Translations under genes and position numbers: made by a program
Source: Phycisphaerae bacterium
Lineage (GTDB): Bacteria; Planctomycetota; Phycisphaerae; UBA1845; PWPN01
Assembly: GCA_030372985.1 (NCBI GenBank)
Contig: JAUCQB010000204.1
Coordinates: 1 to 64,000, forward strand
Direction: 5' to 3'
DNA length: 64,000 bases
Notes under the pieces: model-generated
The model's database searches: none
What the model saw: only the letters and a program-made list of their open reading frames with translations
Told to the model about the DNA's origin: nothing
Shown here: in pieces, positions 36,876 through 45,479 of the stretch
Layout of the letters: every line of letters starts with the position of its first letter
Numbering within the stretch: position 1 is the stretch's first letter

Positions 36876-37601
36876 TTATCTCGTGGACCGCCGCCGAAGC
36901 ACACCGGCACCGGCCAGGAGCAGAAGCATCGACGCCGGCTCGGGCGTCATCGTGATCGTGAACAGCGGCAGCGCGTTCTCTACCGGCCCGTCGAAGACCA
37001 GTTTCGGTGCGATGTGGAGCCTGCCATCGATCATCTGAAAGATGCTGCCGCCGGCGAAGTCGAAGTGCACGGGTTGCCCGGCCGGCGCTTCGCTACGGAG
37101 ACGCAGCGACCTCGGCCCCGCACCGTCGGTTACCACGTTCATTGAAACGCTGAAGTAGGAGAAGAAGCCACCGCCGCTGCCACCGCCGCTGCCACCACCC
37201 CCGCCCCCGCCGCTTGCGCCCTGTATGCTGCCGGGCCGGCCGTCATTGGTCAACGGCTGGACCCAGCTGTCGAAGTAACTGCTGGAACCCGACGGGGGCG
37301 TCGGCTGCGAAGCCTCGATAAAGACCCCGAAGAGAGCAGACGAACTGAGGGCGCTCGGCCCACCGGCCGGATCCCATGCACGTATATAAGCGGCCAGCGG
37401 TGCGTTGCTGACGTCGTGCAGGCCCATGTTGAGCATGCCCACCTGCGTGCCCCCCTGGAAAAGCTTGGTCTGCGTCGGCGACGTGGGGTACGGCGGCCCG
37501 GTGCTGGTGAGATCGACCGAGACGTCGAACAGCGTTGCCGCCGAGGCGGGTGCCGTCACCGCGAGGGCCATGGTCAACAGAATGTCATTGACACGACTCA
37601 T
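36876..37601 (-). CDS. PEP-CTERM secreted protein with polyglycine linker
   Basis: A 241-aa protein with a signal peptide (MSRVNDILLTMALAVTAPAS) and a C-terminal exosortase target 'TPEPASMLLLLAGAGVLRRRSTR' split as PEP motif, hydrophobic helix and basic tail. The middle holds a Gly/Ser tract (about residues 130-155). GGAGG 8 nt before ATG 37601. It is presumably anchored or exported through exosortase, which is not in this window. It follows the sensor paralogue on the same strand by about 80 nt. Confidence 0.87.
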   Translation of the reverse strand: MSRVNDILLTMALAVTAPASAATLFDVSVDLTSTGPPYPTSPTQTKLFQGGTQVGMLNMGLHDVSNAPLAAYIRAWDPAGGPSALSSSALFGVFIEASQPTPPSGSSSYFDSWVQPLTNDGRPGSIQGASGGGGGGGSGGGSGGGFFSYFSVSMNVVTDGAGPRSLRLRSEAPAGQPVHFDFAGGSIFQMIDGRLHIAPKLVFDGPVENALPLFTITMTPEPASMLLLLAGAGVLRRRSTR

Positions 37602-37681
37602 GTGTGTGCCTCCTAAAAAAACCTATATACAGAATAATCCTGCCCGGCCACGTCGTCGGGCTGTGTGTGGTTGCGCCGAAT

Positions 37682-39217
37682 TCACTCCCGGGCGCCGGGG
37701 GCTGCCTGCGGGAGCGGCAGGTCGCTGAACCGGAACGCGACGCGCTGGGGCGTGCCCAGCAGTTCGGTAACGGTGCAGGTGATCTTCTTGATGCTGACGC
37801 CCTGCGGCAACGGGGCGAAGTTCAGGTTGTAGATAGCCGGGGGGAGCGACTGACCCGGCCCGTTGCCGCGGCCGCCGCGGCGCATGCTGCCACTGCCGCT
37901 TGCGGAGGAGGATGAGCCCCCGCTGCCACCACCCCCGCCCCCGCCGCTCCCGGACCGAGGCGTGTGGATCGTTCCTTCGCTGTCCTCCAGCACGACGCGA
38001 AGGCGGTTCTGCATGTTGTGGAAGTTGAGCTGGTCGGTGAACGGATTGGGCATAGACACTCCGGCGGAGACGTCGATGCCGTCTTCCGTGGTCTTCACCT
38101 TGTCCAGGTGGACCTTCACACCGATGAGCTGGCGGGAAGAGACAGTGTTGAGTGTCCGGCCCTCGAAGGAGACTGTCTGGATCCTGGCGTCCATGACTAC
38201 CAGTTCACCGGCCAGTGACGCGATGCTCGTGGCGTTCTCGTTCTCCACGTTCAAGTGAACGGACGCGCATCCGCTGCCCTCCGGATAATCGATGCCGCTG
38301 AGTTGCACCTTCAAGTGCGCCGGCAGGTCCGGGGCGTCAATTGCCTTGCCCTGATCGTCTTCGGCTTGGACCTTGCCGACGACCGTACCCAGGAGCTGAT
38401 TCCGCCCCGTCTTCGGGCCACTGACGCGGAGATCGATGACGAGGTTGACGTTGCTCAACTTGCCGCTGGATCCGCCGGCCGCTGCGCTCCCGCCGCCCGC
38501 GCTTGATTCGCCGGCACTGCGGCCACCTGAGCTACTTGATCCACCCGAGGCGCTGTATCCGCCCGAACCGCTGCCGGAGCTGAATCCTCCACCTGATCCG
38601 CCTCTTGCACCCGCCCCGCCCGACCGGCTATTCGTGCCGGACCCACCCGATCCACCGGCACTGTATCCGCCGGATGCGCCTGACCCGCCGGCGCTGTACC
38701 CACCGGATCCCCCCGCGCCGCCGCTGCCGCCGCCTCCGGCAGACCAGCCGGCGCCGCCCTCTCTCACCACACCGGCGGGAACGTATCTCCCGGCTCTGCC
38801 GGTGGTGCCGGCCGCTCCCGAACCGCCACCACCGCTGGCCCCGCCCGATCCGCCGGACGCACCGTGGACACCGCTCGCCCCTTTTCCATCGGTGGTGAGG
38901 TTGGCTGAGACCGGAAGGCCGCTGTACTCGAGCGAAGGAGTGTGTTCGCCCTTGGCCCAGCGTACGCCCTCGACCGCGATCTTGAATTTCCCGGCCGAAA
39001 CCGTTGCCAGGGCCGGACGCGTGGCCGTGGCACCGGGTGCGACCGCCTTGCCGGCCGAGCCTTGTGCTTTCGCTGCGGGTGCAGCGGAAGAGCGCTTTTC
39101 GTCCGAGTTGGCGGCCTTGGCGAGTTGCCCGCGAGTCAGCAGGCTGACGCTTGCCAGCAACAACAGTGACGTGGACAACCGCTTTACGTGAAGCGAACGA
39201 CAATGCAGGTCTTTCAT
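37682..39217 (-). CDS. Glycine-rich exported paralogue of the M56 sensor domain
   Basis: A 511-aa protein with a signal peptide (residues 12-32). A Gly/Ser-rich repeat region at about 100-260 carries recurring GGYSAGGSG units. The C-terminal about 250 residues align throughout with the extracytoplasmic half of the M56 protein encoded just upstream: 'VIDLRV', 'GKVQAEDDQG', 'DAPDLPAHLK', 'SLAGELVV', 'NRLRVVLEDS', 'FAPLPQGVSIKKI', 'RVAFRFSDLPLP'. A second Gly tract precedes the last block. It begins at a ribosome site nearly identical to a sequence inside the M56 gene. It may bind the same signal as the sensor, or be its decoy or substrate. Confidence 0.85.
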   Translation of the reverse strand: MKDLHCRSLHVKRLSTSLLLLASVSLLTRGQLAKAANSDEKRSSAAPAAKAQGSAGKAVAPGATATRPALATVSAGKFKIAVEGVRWAKGEHTPSLEYSGLPVSANLTTDGKGASGVHGASGGSGGASGGGGSGAAGTTGRAGRYVPAGVVREGGAGWSAGGGGSGGAGGSGGYSAGGSGASGGYSAGGSGGSGTNSRSGGAGARGGSGGGFSSGSGSGGYSASGGSSSSGGRSAGESSAGGGSAAAGGSSGKLSNVNLVIDLRVSGPKTGRNQLLGTVVGKVQAEDDQGKAIDAPDLPAHLKVQLSGIDYPEGSGCASVHLNVENENATSIASLAGELVVMDARIQTVSFEGRTLNTVSSRQLIGVKVHLDKVKTTEDGIDVSAGVSMPNPFTDQLNFHNMQNRLRVVLEDSEGTIHTPRSGSGGGGGGGSGGSSSSASGSGSMRRGGRGNGPGQSLPPAIYNLNFAPLPQGVSIKKITCTVTELLGTPQRVAFRFSDLPLPQAAPGARE

Positions 39218-39261
39218 GGTCCTGAGTCTCCTTTTGTTGCGGCATCCAATACCACACGCTG

Positions 39262-41304
39262 CTACGGCAGCGGCAGGTCGGCGAACCGGAACGCGATGCG
39301 CCGGGGCTCGCCCAGCAGGTCGGTCATGCTGCAGACGATCCTCTTGACCGTGACGCCCGGCGGCAACGGTGCGAACAGGAGGCTCTGTGACATCGCGTAG
39401 CCTCCGGCGCGGAGTTCCCGCGTGCCGCCTTTGCCGTTGCCGGATGAACTGAACGAATCACCGCCCCCGCCGCCGGTACTGAACATCTGCGGTTCGTGGC
39501 TTCTCCCGCTGCTGTCCTCCAGCACAACGCGGAGCCGGCTGTGCATCGTGCTGTAGTCGCGCATGCTGTCAGCCGGGTCACCGCCCCCGCGCATGGAGAA
39601 GCTGACGTTCACGCCGATGCCGTCCGCGGCAGATTGGATCTCATCTAACTGAACCGTCCCGCGGCCCAACTGGCGGGTGGATACCTTGTTCAATTCACCG
39701 CCTTCAAACGCAACCGTTGCCACCTCGGCATCCGCGACCAGCAGTTCGCCGGCGAGCGATCTGATGCTCCTGGCATTGCCGTCTCTGGGATTCAGGTGAA
39801 CGGCCGTACATCCGATGCCTCGGGGATAGTCAGCGCCTTGCAGTTCCATCTTCAAGTAGGCCGGCAGATCCGGCGCATCCAGTACGTTGCCGCGATCATC
39901 CTGAGCCTGGACCCTGCCGATCACCGCACACAGAAGCCTCGCAGACTTGTCGCTCGGCCGACCGACGCGCAGGTCCACGATGAGGGTGGGGCCGTCAAGC
40001 GCGCCGGCGAACCCGCCTGACCGGCCGATCCCGTTGCTGCCGGCGCCGTTGTCGTACGGCAGACCGGTCTCGATCAACTGATACCCGCTTCCGGCGGCCC
40101 AGCGCAGGCCGTTGACCGCAACCTCGACATCTTCGACAAGGATTGTCGCGAGCGCCGGCCGGCCGACGTCGTCGACGGCCTCCAATGCGTTCGCCGCGGG
40201 CGATGTCGAAAAACGCCCTGACTCCGGTTCGGGAGCCTGGGCGACGAGTCGCCAGGGCAGCAGTCCAATGACCGCCAGCGACAGCACCGACACTGACACG
40301 GGTTTACCCCAGTGGGCACGGTCGCTGAACTCCTTCATGGCCTTGAGTCTCCTTTTGAGGGACTCGAAGGATTCAACGACACCGACGGTCACCAGAATGT
40401 TGGAGGGTATCCTCGCCTGATCCGCCAGTTCCACCAGTAGTGTCCCGTAGTCGGCGGGAGACATATCGCGCGATCGGATCGCGTAAGCGTCGCAGGCGAG
40501 CTCCTGGTTGAGCCGCAGCTCGCGCAGGGCAACCCAGACCAGCGGGTGGAAGAAGAACAAAGCCCAGACGGCCGTGGCCATCCAGTTCCACAGCAGATCG
40601 CCGCGACGAATGTGCGCCAGCTCGTGACGCAGGATGAGCTGCAGCCGCTTCGAATCGGCTCCATCGAGCAGCCTGGCCGGCAGGACGACCGAGGTCCGCA
40701 GGGCTCCGAAGACCACCGGGCTTTCGCAAGCCTGGCTGACGAAGAGGACCGGCGGCTGATAGACGCCGAGTTCGTTGGCCAGACCTTCGCACACCGTGAG
40801 GATGTCCGCATCCTTCACCAGTGTGCATTGCTTCCGCCAGCGCCGGGCGGCCCTGGCCCGGACGATCAGGACAACCGCCACGATGGCGACGCCCGACGCC
40901 CACACCACCCAGAGCACGCCGACCGTGATTCCCCCGGCCGTGGCAGCCGAAGGAGCGGAATCTGCGGGGGCGTCGTTCGCACCACCTGTCTTCACGACGT
41001 CATAAGGAGAGGATTTGTCACCCGAGGCGAGCGGCTGCCGGGTATCCTGCCATGGTCGCTTGCCCCACAGGTTGTCGGCGGGCAGCCAAGGCAGATCGAT
41101 TGTGCCGGGCCAGAAGGCAACGAGCAGGAACTTGACCAGCACCAGACGCCACAGCCAGCAGCGGACGGAAGGGGGCATGCGGGTTGCCCAGCGGCACAAA
41201 CACCAGACCAGGCCGACCGCGATTGCCCCCTGCCAGGACGCGCGAAACAGCGCCGCCAGCCAGGCGTGAGCCCACGGGATGAAATCAATGCCGGAAGCGA
41301 TCAT
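39262..41304 (-). CDS. M56-family (BlaR1/MecR1-like) signal-transducing metalloprotease with novel sensor domain
   Basis: A 680-aa protein. Four to five membrane segments lie at about 12-70, 125-150, 245-260 and 333-350. The zinc site is 227-HELAH followed by 'RRGD', with the downstream Glu in 'NQELACDAY', as in BlaR1/MecR1 peptidases that cleave their BlaI/MecI repressor. Where BlaR1 has a penicillin-binding domain, this protein has a different C-terminal domain (about 370-680) that is duplicated in the next gene. It overlaps the BlaI gene as ATGA. A ligand other than a beta-lactam is implied. Confidence 0.9.
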   Translation of the reverse strand: MIASGIDFIPWAHAWLAALFRASWQGAIAVGLVWCLCRWATRMPPSVRCWLWRLVLVKFLLVAFWPGTIDLPWLPADNLWGKRPWQDTRQPLASGDKSSPYDVVKTGGANDAPADSAPSAATAGGITVGVLWVVWASGVAIVAVVLIVRARAARRWRKQCTLVKDADILTVCEGLANELGVYQPPVLFVSQACESPVVFGALRTSVVLPARLLDGADSKRLQLILRHELAHIRRGDLLWNWMATAVWALFFFHPLVWVALRELRLNQELACDAYAIRSRDMSPADYGTLLVELADQARIPSNILVTVGVVESFESLKRRLKAMKEFSDRAHWGKPVSVSVLSLAVIGLLPWRLVAQAPEPESGRFSTSPAANALEAVDDVGRPALATILVEDVEVAVNGLRWAAGSGYQLIETGLPYDNGAGSNGIGRSGGFAGALDGPTLIVDLRVGRPSDKSARLLCAVIGRVQAQDDRGNVLDAPDLPAYLKMELQGADYPRGIGCTAVHLNPRDGNARSIRSLAGELLVADAEVATVAFEGGELNKVSTRQLGRGTVQLDEIQSAADGIGVNVSFSMRGGGDPADSMRDYSTMHSRLRVVLEDSSGRSHEPQMFSTGGGGGDSFSSSGNGKGGTRELRAGGYAMSQSLLFAPLPPGVTVKRIVCSMTDLLGEPRRIAFRFADLPLP

Positions 41305-41693
41305 TTCGCTGCCTCGCCGCGCTGCGACTCCAGGTCCTTGACCAGCTTCTTGAGCTCCTTGAGCTGCTCATCGCTGACCTTGTCTGAGCGGGAAAGGTAG
41401 GCAAAGAATGGCGACAACGTCCCGTTCAGCATGTTGTCCACAAAGCTCTGGACAAGCCCCTGCGTCAACTCCGCGATCGACTTCTTCGGCGAGTATCGGT
41501 ACACGTCATCCTGCTTGCGGCGGACCAGGAAACCCTTGGCCCGCAGTCGCTCCATGACCGTCAGGACGGTGGTGCGGGCCAGGCCCTTGTTGTCGGCCAT
41601 GTAGTCGGCCACTTCGCGGACCGTCACCGGATGATGCTCGCCCACATACTGCAGGATTTCCCACTCCGCTTGCCCGAGGTTCACTTGAGACAT
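41301..41693 (-). CDS. BlaI/MecI/CopY-family repressor
   Basis: A 130-aa protein with the BlaI winged helix (residues 5-75: 'LGQAEWEILQYVGEHHPVTVREV', 'GLARTTVLTVMERLRAKGFLVRRK') and a dimerisation tail with 'YSPKKSIAELTQGLVQSFVDNMLNG', the region that is cleaved by M56 partners. It heads the operon with the M56 protein through an ATGA overlap. A promoter with a dyad over the -10 lies directly upstream, fitting autorepression. Confidence 0.92.
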   Translation of the reverse strand: MSQVNLGQAEWEILQYVGEHHPVTVREVADYMADNKGLARTTVLTVMERLRAKGFLVRRKQDDVYRYSPKKSIAELTQGLVQSFVDNMLNGTLSPFFAYLSRSDKVSDEQLKELKKLVKDLESQRGEAAK

Positions 41694-41719
41694 GGCGTGC
41701 TCCGATCAGCCTACTGATG

Positions 41720-41762
41720 TAGTCACCCTATTGACTATACCTGTCGTCAGGGTCCGGGTCAA
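41720..41762 (-). promoter_or_regulatory. Promoter and dyad operator of the BlaI-M56 operon
   Basis: On the minus strand TTGACC (41757-41762) and TATAGT (41734-41739) are 17 bp apart. The inverted repeat TAGTCA-N6-TGACTA (41720-41737) overlaps the -10 and start region, and a further CTAC...GTAG dyad is at 41711-41722. BlaI-type repressors bind such TACA/TGTA-like dyads. Confidence 0.75.
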
Positions 41763-42237
41763 GGACCTGCAACATTTCTTTTTGACGATCGCGCCGGGAG
41801 GCGGTAAAGCAGGCAAAGCCAAGTACTTAAGGACCTCGACGATGCGGCCCTCACCCTTCTTGACGGCGGCATGGGCGGATCGAATCTGCCGTCGCGGCGC
41901 TGAGGCCTTCTTCACCGTGCCTGTTGGCGGCCGGCCCGCAGCCGATCCCAGCGCGCCTCGATGATGACGCCGGAAGCACGGTCTGATGAATGACGATAAT
42001 CGCAACCGGCTGCCTGCTCGGCGGTTCCTTCTGGCCGACCATCCTGCCACAGCAGGCCTTCTTGTTGACATGAAAACCGCCTCATGACCCTCCCGATCCC
42101 GACTCCACATACACCCCTTGTACCGGCAGGTTCGGAGTTTCCTGGGCTTGTTTGGTGATTGTGCCAATTGAATCGGACTCAACTGCTGTCGTCGGAACAA
42201 CACGAGGGCGTCGGCACCACTCGGGCAGGCTCGCTGT
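41763..42237. other. Intergenic region, no gene found
   Basis: About 475 bp between the BlaI promoter and the end of the thioesterase pseudogene. I see only a continuation of open reading in a wrong frame of that pseudogene. Confidence 0.4.
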
Positions 42238-43019
42238 TCACAGATAGTCTGGCGAAAGCAGGTTCGCCAGGCAGGACACGACTTCACCCTCGCTTGTGAT
42301 GAGAAAGAATTGATCGCCGGGGAGCATCTGTTGTGAAAACGTGCTGGTGTGCTCGGCCCAGGCGGCCAGAGCGTCGGCCGTAACCGTGGAGTCGGCGGCG
42401 CCGCCGAAGGCGGTGATCGGGCATGGCAAGCGGACCTCCGGCCGGTATGTGTAAGTCTCCAGCATGGTGAAGTCCGCCCGCAGCCCGGGGAGCAGGCGGG
42501 CCAGCAGGTCGGGTCTGTGCCGCACGGCGTCGGGAACCGCCGCCAACCCGCCTGCCAAACGATCCAGCAGCGCGTTGTCGGACAGCTTGTGAATCGGGGG
42601 GCTTGCGTTCGGCAGATGCGCGGGGCGGCGCAGCCCGCTACGATCAATCGGACCGGGGCCGGCAGCTTGAGGCGGCAAAAATGCCGCACCATCTCAAAGG
42701 CTATCAACGCGCCCAATTCCTGACCGAAAAAGGCATAGGGCACATCGAGCCAGGGTTTGATCTGGTCAGCCGTTGTCTGCACCAAGGCGTCGAAACGTGC
42801 ATAGGGGCAATCGCCGAGTCGCTCCTCACGGCCGGGAGGCTGGACAGCACAAACCTCTACCTTGTCTGACAAACCGGAGGGCCAATTTCGAAACCGCGAT
42901 GCGCCGCCGCCGGCATGAGCGAAGCAGAACAGCCGCAGCCTTGGCGAAGCCACCGGCCGAGGACGGATCATCCATGGACTGGGCCTGTGAGCCGCGATCT
43001 GGATCTTCTTTTCAAGCAT
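42238..43019 (-). pseudogene. Frameshifted type II thioesterase-like gene lacking catalytic residues
   Basis: The N-terminal part (ATG 43019) reads LRLFCFAHAGGGASRFRNW, 'CAVQPPGREERL' and 'PYAFFG', typical of type II (GrsT-like) thioesterases. Near 42620-42645 the reading frame shifts by one base; the other frame then continues with 'PAHLPNASPPIHKLSDNALLDRL', 'LRADFTMLETYTYRPE' and 'CPITAFGGAADSTVT' to the stop at 42238. Independently of the shift, the nucleophile motif GHSxG reads GQELG (Glu101 for Ser) and the GGHFFL histidine motif reads GDQFFL. The hydrolase is therefore inactive as written. No NRPS or PKS gene is nearby. Confidence 0.8.
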
Positions 43020-43080
43020 GCCGTTTCCCTTGGGGTGTGATGCGTGTTCGAGAGTGCGGCAGGGTAATCGCTCCTTCTGC

Positions 43081-45288
43081 TCACTTGGACGGAGCGAACA
43101 GTTGGAACTCCCAGATCGTCGGGCCGTCGGTTGCCTCGGTGATGTTCAGGCGGACCCGGCGGGCCGTCACCGGATCGAAAACGATCAGCTTGTTCTCTCC
43201 GATGGTGGTGCCGCTCGCGAAGGTACGCCACTGCCGGCCATCTTCGCATTGCAGTTCGAAGGCCCGCACGCGGTTGAATGCCTCGCTGATCACGGCCCGA
43301 CCGATGGTTGCGGGCTCGCCAAGATCGACTTCCAGCCAAGCCTGCTTTGTTCCCGCATCGGTGGCCCAGCGAGTACTTTCGTCATCATCGAAGGCCATCT
43401 CGGGTCCGTGGAGCCAGCTTTTCTGGAACACATTTGAAGCGGTCGCCTTTTTGTGCGCCGCCAGGGAGCCGATCCTTGTGGCCAGAGGGGCTATCTCCGC
43501 TGCCGGGCCGTCGAGATCGATCGCAATGATCGTATCGACTTCCTGACGTTCGGAGGCAGGCATAGTAATGACCAGGCCCTCGCTGCTTTGCTTAACCTCG
43601 GCCGTACCACCGGTGAGCACGGCGGCGCCGAGCACCTTACTGCCGATTGGCGGCAGGGTGAGCGACTGGCCGTCCGGCGGCCAATTGAATACGTGGACAT
43701 AGATTCTGTCGCCCTTGTGCGTACTGGCGCCCCAACTCCCGGGTTTGAACGGGCCACCGCGCGTACCGTAGATGCTCTCGCCGTATTGGCCCAGCCATTG
43801 GCCCATTTCCTTCAGTCGCTCGACCTGCCGGGGTTCGATCTCGCCCGTGGGCATCGGCCCGACGTTGAACAGCAGGTTGCCGTCGCCGCCGGTACAACGC
43901 ACCAGCGTCCGGATGCAGTCCTTGAACGATTTCATCTCATCGTCGGGCTTCCAGGCCCACTGCCGGCAAATGGTGATGCAGCTTTCCCACGGGCGATGGT
44001 TCTGGAACTTGCCGATCTGCTGTTCGGGCGTATCGTGGTCGGCGGCCAGCCCGGCGCGATTGTTGATGACGATGTCCGGCTGCAGGGCGCGGATCATCTC
44101 GAACAGCGGCGTTGAGTTCCAGTCCCTGGCCGTTCCGCCGAGGCCGTCAAACCACATGATCGCGATCTTGCCGTAATTGCTCAGCAGCTCGCGGATCTGG
44201 CCGTGCATGTACTCGATGTAACGGGCGTGGTTCTCGGTGCGATAGTCGGGATGATGCCAGTCAGGCGGCGAGTAGTAGAAGCCGATGGGCATGCCGGCCT
44301 CGTGACAGGCCGCGGTCAGCTCCGCGACGACGTCGCGCTTGAACGGCGAATGGGTGATCTTGTAGTCGGTGAGCTTGCTGTCGAACTCGCAGAAGCCGTC
44401 GTGGTGCTTGGTGGTGAAGACCATGTACTTCATCCCCGCGTCCCTGGCGATCTGCACCCACTGCCTCGCGTTGAACTTCGTCGGGTTGAACTCCTTATAC
44501 AGATTGTCGTAGACCTCGGCCGGGATCGGCCCCTTGCCCCCTTCGTGTCCGGAGCGCTCCTCCCCGCGCGACCAGCCGATCTCCGTACCCTTGAGGCTCA
44601 CCGGCCCCCAGTGGATGAACATGCCAAAGCGGGCCTCCTGCCACCACTTCATCCGGCGAGCCCGGTCCTCGGCCAGGTCGGCGATGCGAATGTTACGGAA
44701 CCAGAGTTCAGACGAGTGGTTCTGCAGGCCGAGGGCGCCGGCCCTCGAGCGTTTGAGAATCTCAGGACAGGCCCGCCCTTCGGCGTCGGCCACGGTCTTG
44801 CCGTTCAGGGTGATGACGATGTGGTCGGCGTCGCCCATGACGCGCATCGTGTTCCACTGGCCGACGGGCTTGGAGGCGTCCTCTGATGCCGGACAGATCA
44901 TGTACAGCGAGGCGCAATGCTGGCCCGGTTTGATGTCACGGTGCTTTTCGGCTTTGTCGTCGAGGATCTGGGCCTCCATCGCGACTTCATAGGGTCTCCC
45001 CTCCTTCGGCGCCCGCAGATAGACTCCGCTGTTCCCGCCGGGCGTGAGCTTGTACTCCAACTCGATGATGAAGTCGGTGTAGGTCTTCTTCGTGCCGATC
45101 CAGCCGCCGGCTTTCCCGCTGCAGTGTAACACGCCATCGGTGACGGACCATGCGTCCGCGGGTCCTTCCTTGATCTCCCAGTCGGGGATTGCGTCACCGG
45201 CGATTTGATCCTTGAACTCGACCGCTCGGACGGCCTGGGGGCCGACCAAGACCGCGCAGGCCATCATAACAGACCATTCACGAAACAT
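43081..45288 (-). CDS. DUF1080 / GH29 alpha-L-fucosidase / F5-8C fusion, exported
   Basis: A 735-aa protein with a signal peptide (residues 1-22). Residues about 23-200 are a DUF1080 (3-keto-disaccharide hydrolase-like, concanavalin-type) domain ('YTDFIIELEYKLTPGGNSGVYLRA'). Residues about 205-575 form a GH29 barrel ('RFGMFIHWGPVS', 'YMVFTTKHHDGFCEF', nucleophile Asp381 in 'IMWFDG', 'LLFNVGPMPTGEI'). Residues about 610-735 form an F5/8 type C carbohydrate-binding domain ('STRWATDAG..QAWLEVDLG'). GGAGG is 5 nt before ATG 45288. It probably removes L-fucose from complex glycans. It is divergent from the alpha-mannosidase gene. Confidence 0.92.
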   Translation of the reverse strand: MFREWSVMMACAVLVGPQAVRAVEFKDQIAGDAIPDWEIKEGPADAWSVTDGVLHCSGKAGGWIGTKKTYTDFIIELEYKLTPGGNSGVYLRAPKEGRPYEVAMEAQILDDKAEKHRDIKPGQHCASLYMICPASEDASKPVGQWNTMRVMGDADHIVITLNGKTVADAEGRACPEILKRSRAGALGLQNHSSELWFRNIRIADLAEDRARRMKWWQEARFGMFIHWGPVSLKGTEIGWSRGEERSGHEGGKGPIPAEVYDNLYKEFNPTKFNARQWVQIARDAGMKYMVFTTKHHDGFCEFDSKLTDYKITHSPFKRDVVAELTAACHEAGMPIGFYYSPPDWHHPDYRTENHARYIEYMHGQIRELLSNYGKIAIMWFDGLGGTARDWNSTPLFEMIRALQPDIVINNRAGLAADHDTPEQQIGKFQNHRPWESCITICRQWAWKPDDEMKSFKDCIRTLVRCTGGDGNLLFNVGPMPTGEIEPRQVERLKEMGQWLGQYGESIYGTRGGPFKPGSWGASTHKGDRIYVHVFNWPPDGQSLTLPPIGSKVLGAAVLTGGTAEVKQSSEGLVITMPASERQEVDTIIAIDLDGPAAEIAPLATRIGSLAAHKKATASNVFQKSWLHGPEMAFDDDESTRWATDAGTKQAWLEVDLGEPATIGRAVISEAFNRVRAFELQCEDGRQWRTFASGTTIGENKLIVFDPVTARRVRLNITEATDGPTIWEFQLFAPSK

Positions 45289-45479
45289 TGAATCCTCCGA
45301 TCCATTCTGTAAGGATACCGCATGGAGTGGCGACCAATGTAGCCCCACCGGGACGGTCCCGCAACGAGGCAAGCCGCCGGGCCTTTGCCCGTCCTGCTTG
45401 CGACGGTTAGACTCGGGCCGCGTTTCCCCCACAGCGGTATTGTCGCGGGGGATCATGGTGACATTGAGAGTTGAGTAAT

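Noticed and set aside
38436..39191. 251-codon Pro-rich open frame on the plus strand
   Set aside because: Exact antisense of the Gly/Ser-rich region of the sensor paralogue; Gly codons become Pro codons. No ribosome site.
37200..39600. CRISPR-like regular repeats in the Gly-rich genes
   Set aside because: The periodicity comes from GGYSAGGSG codons; there are no constant repeats with unique spacers and no cas genes.
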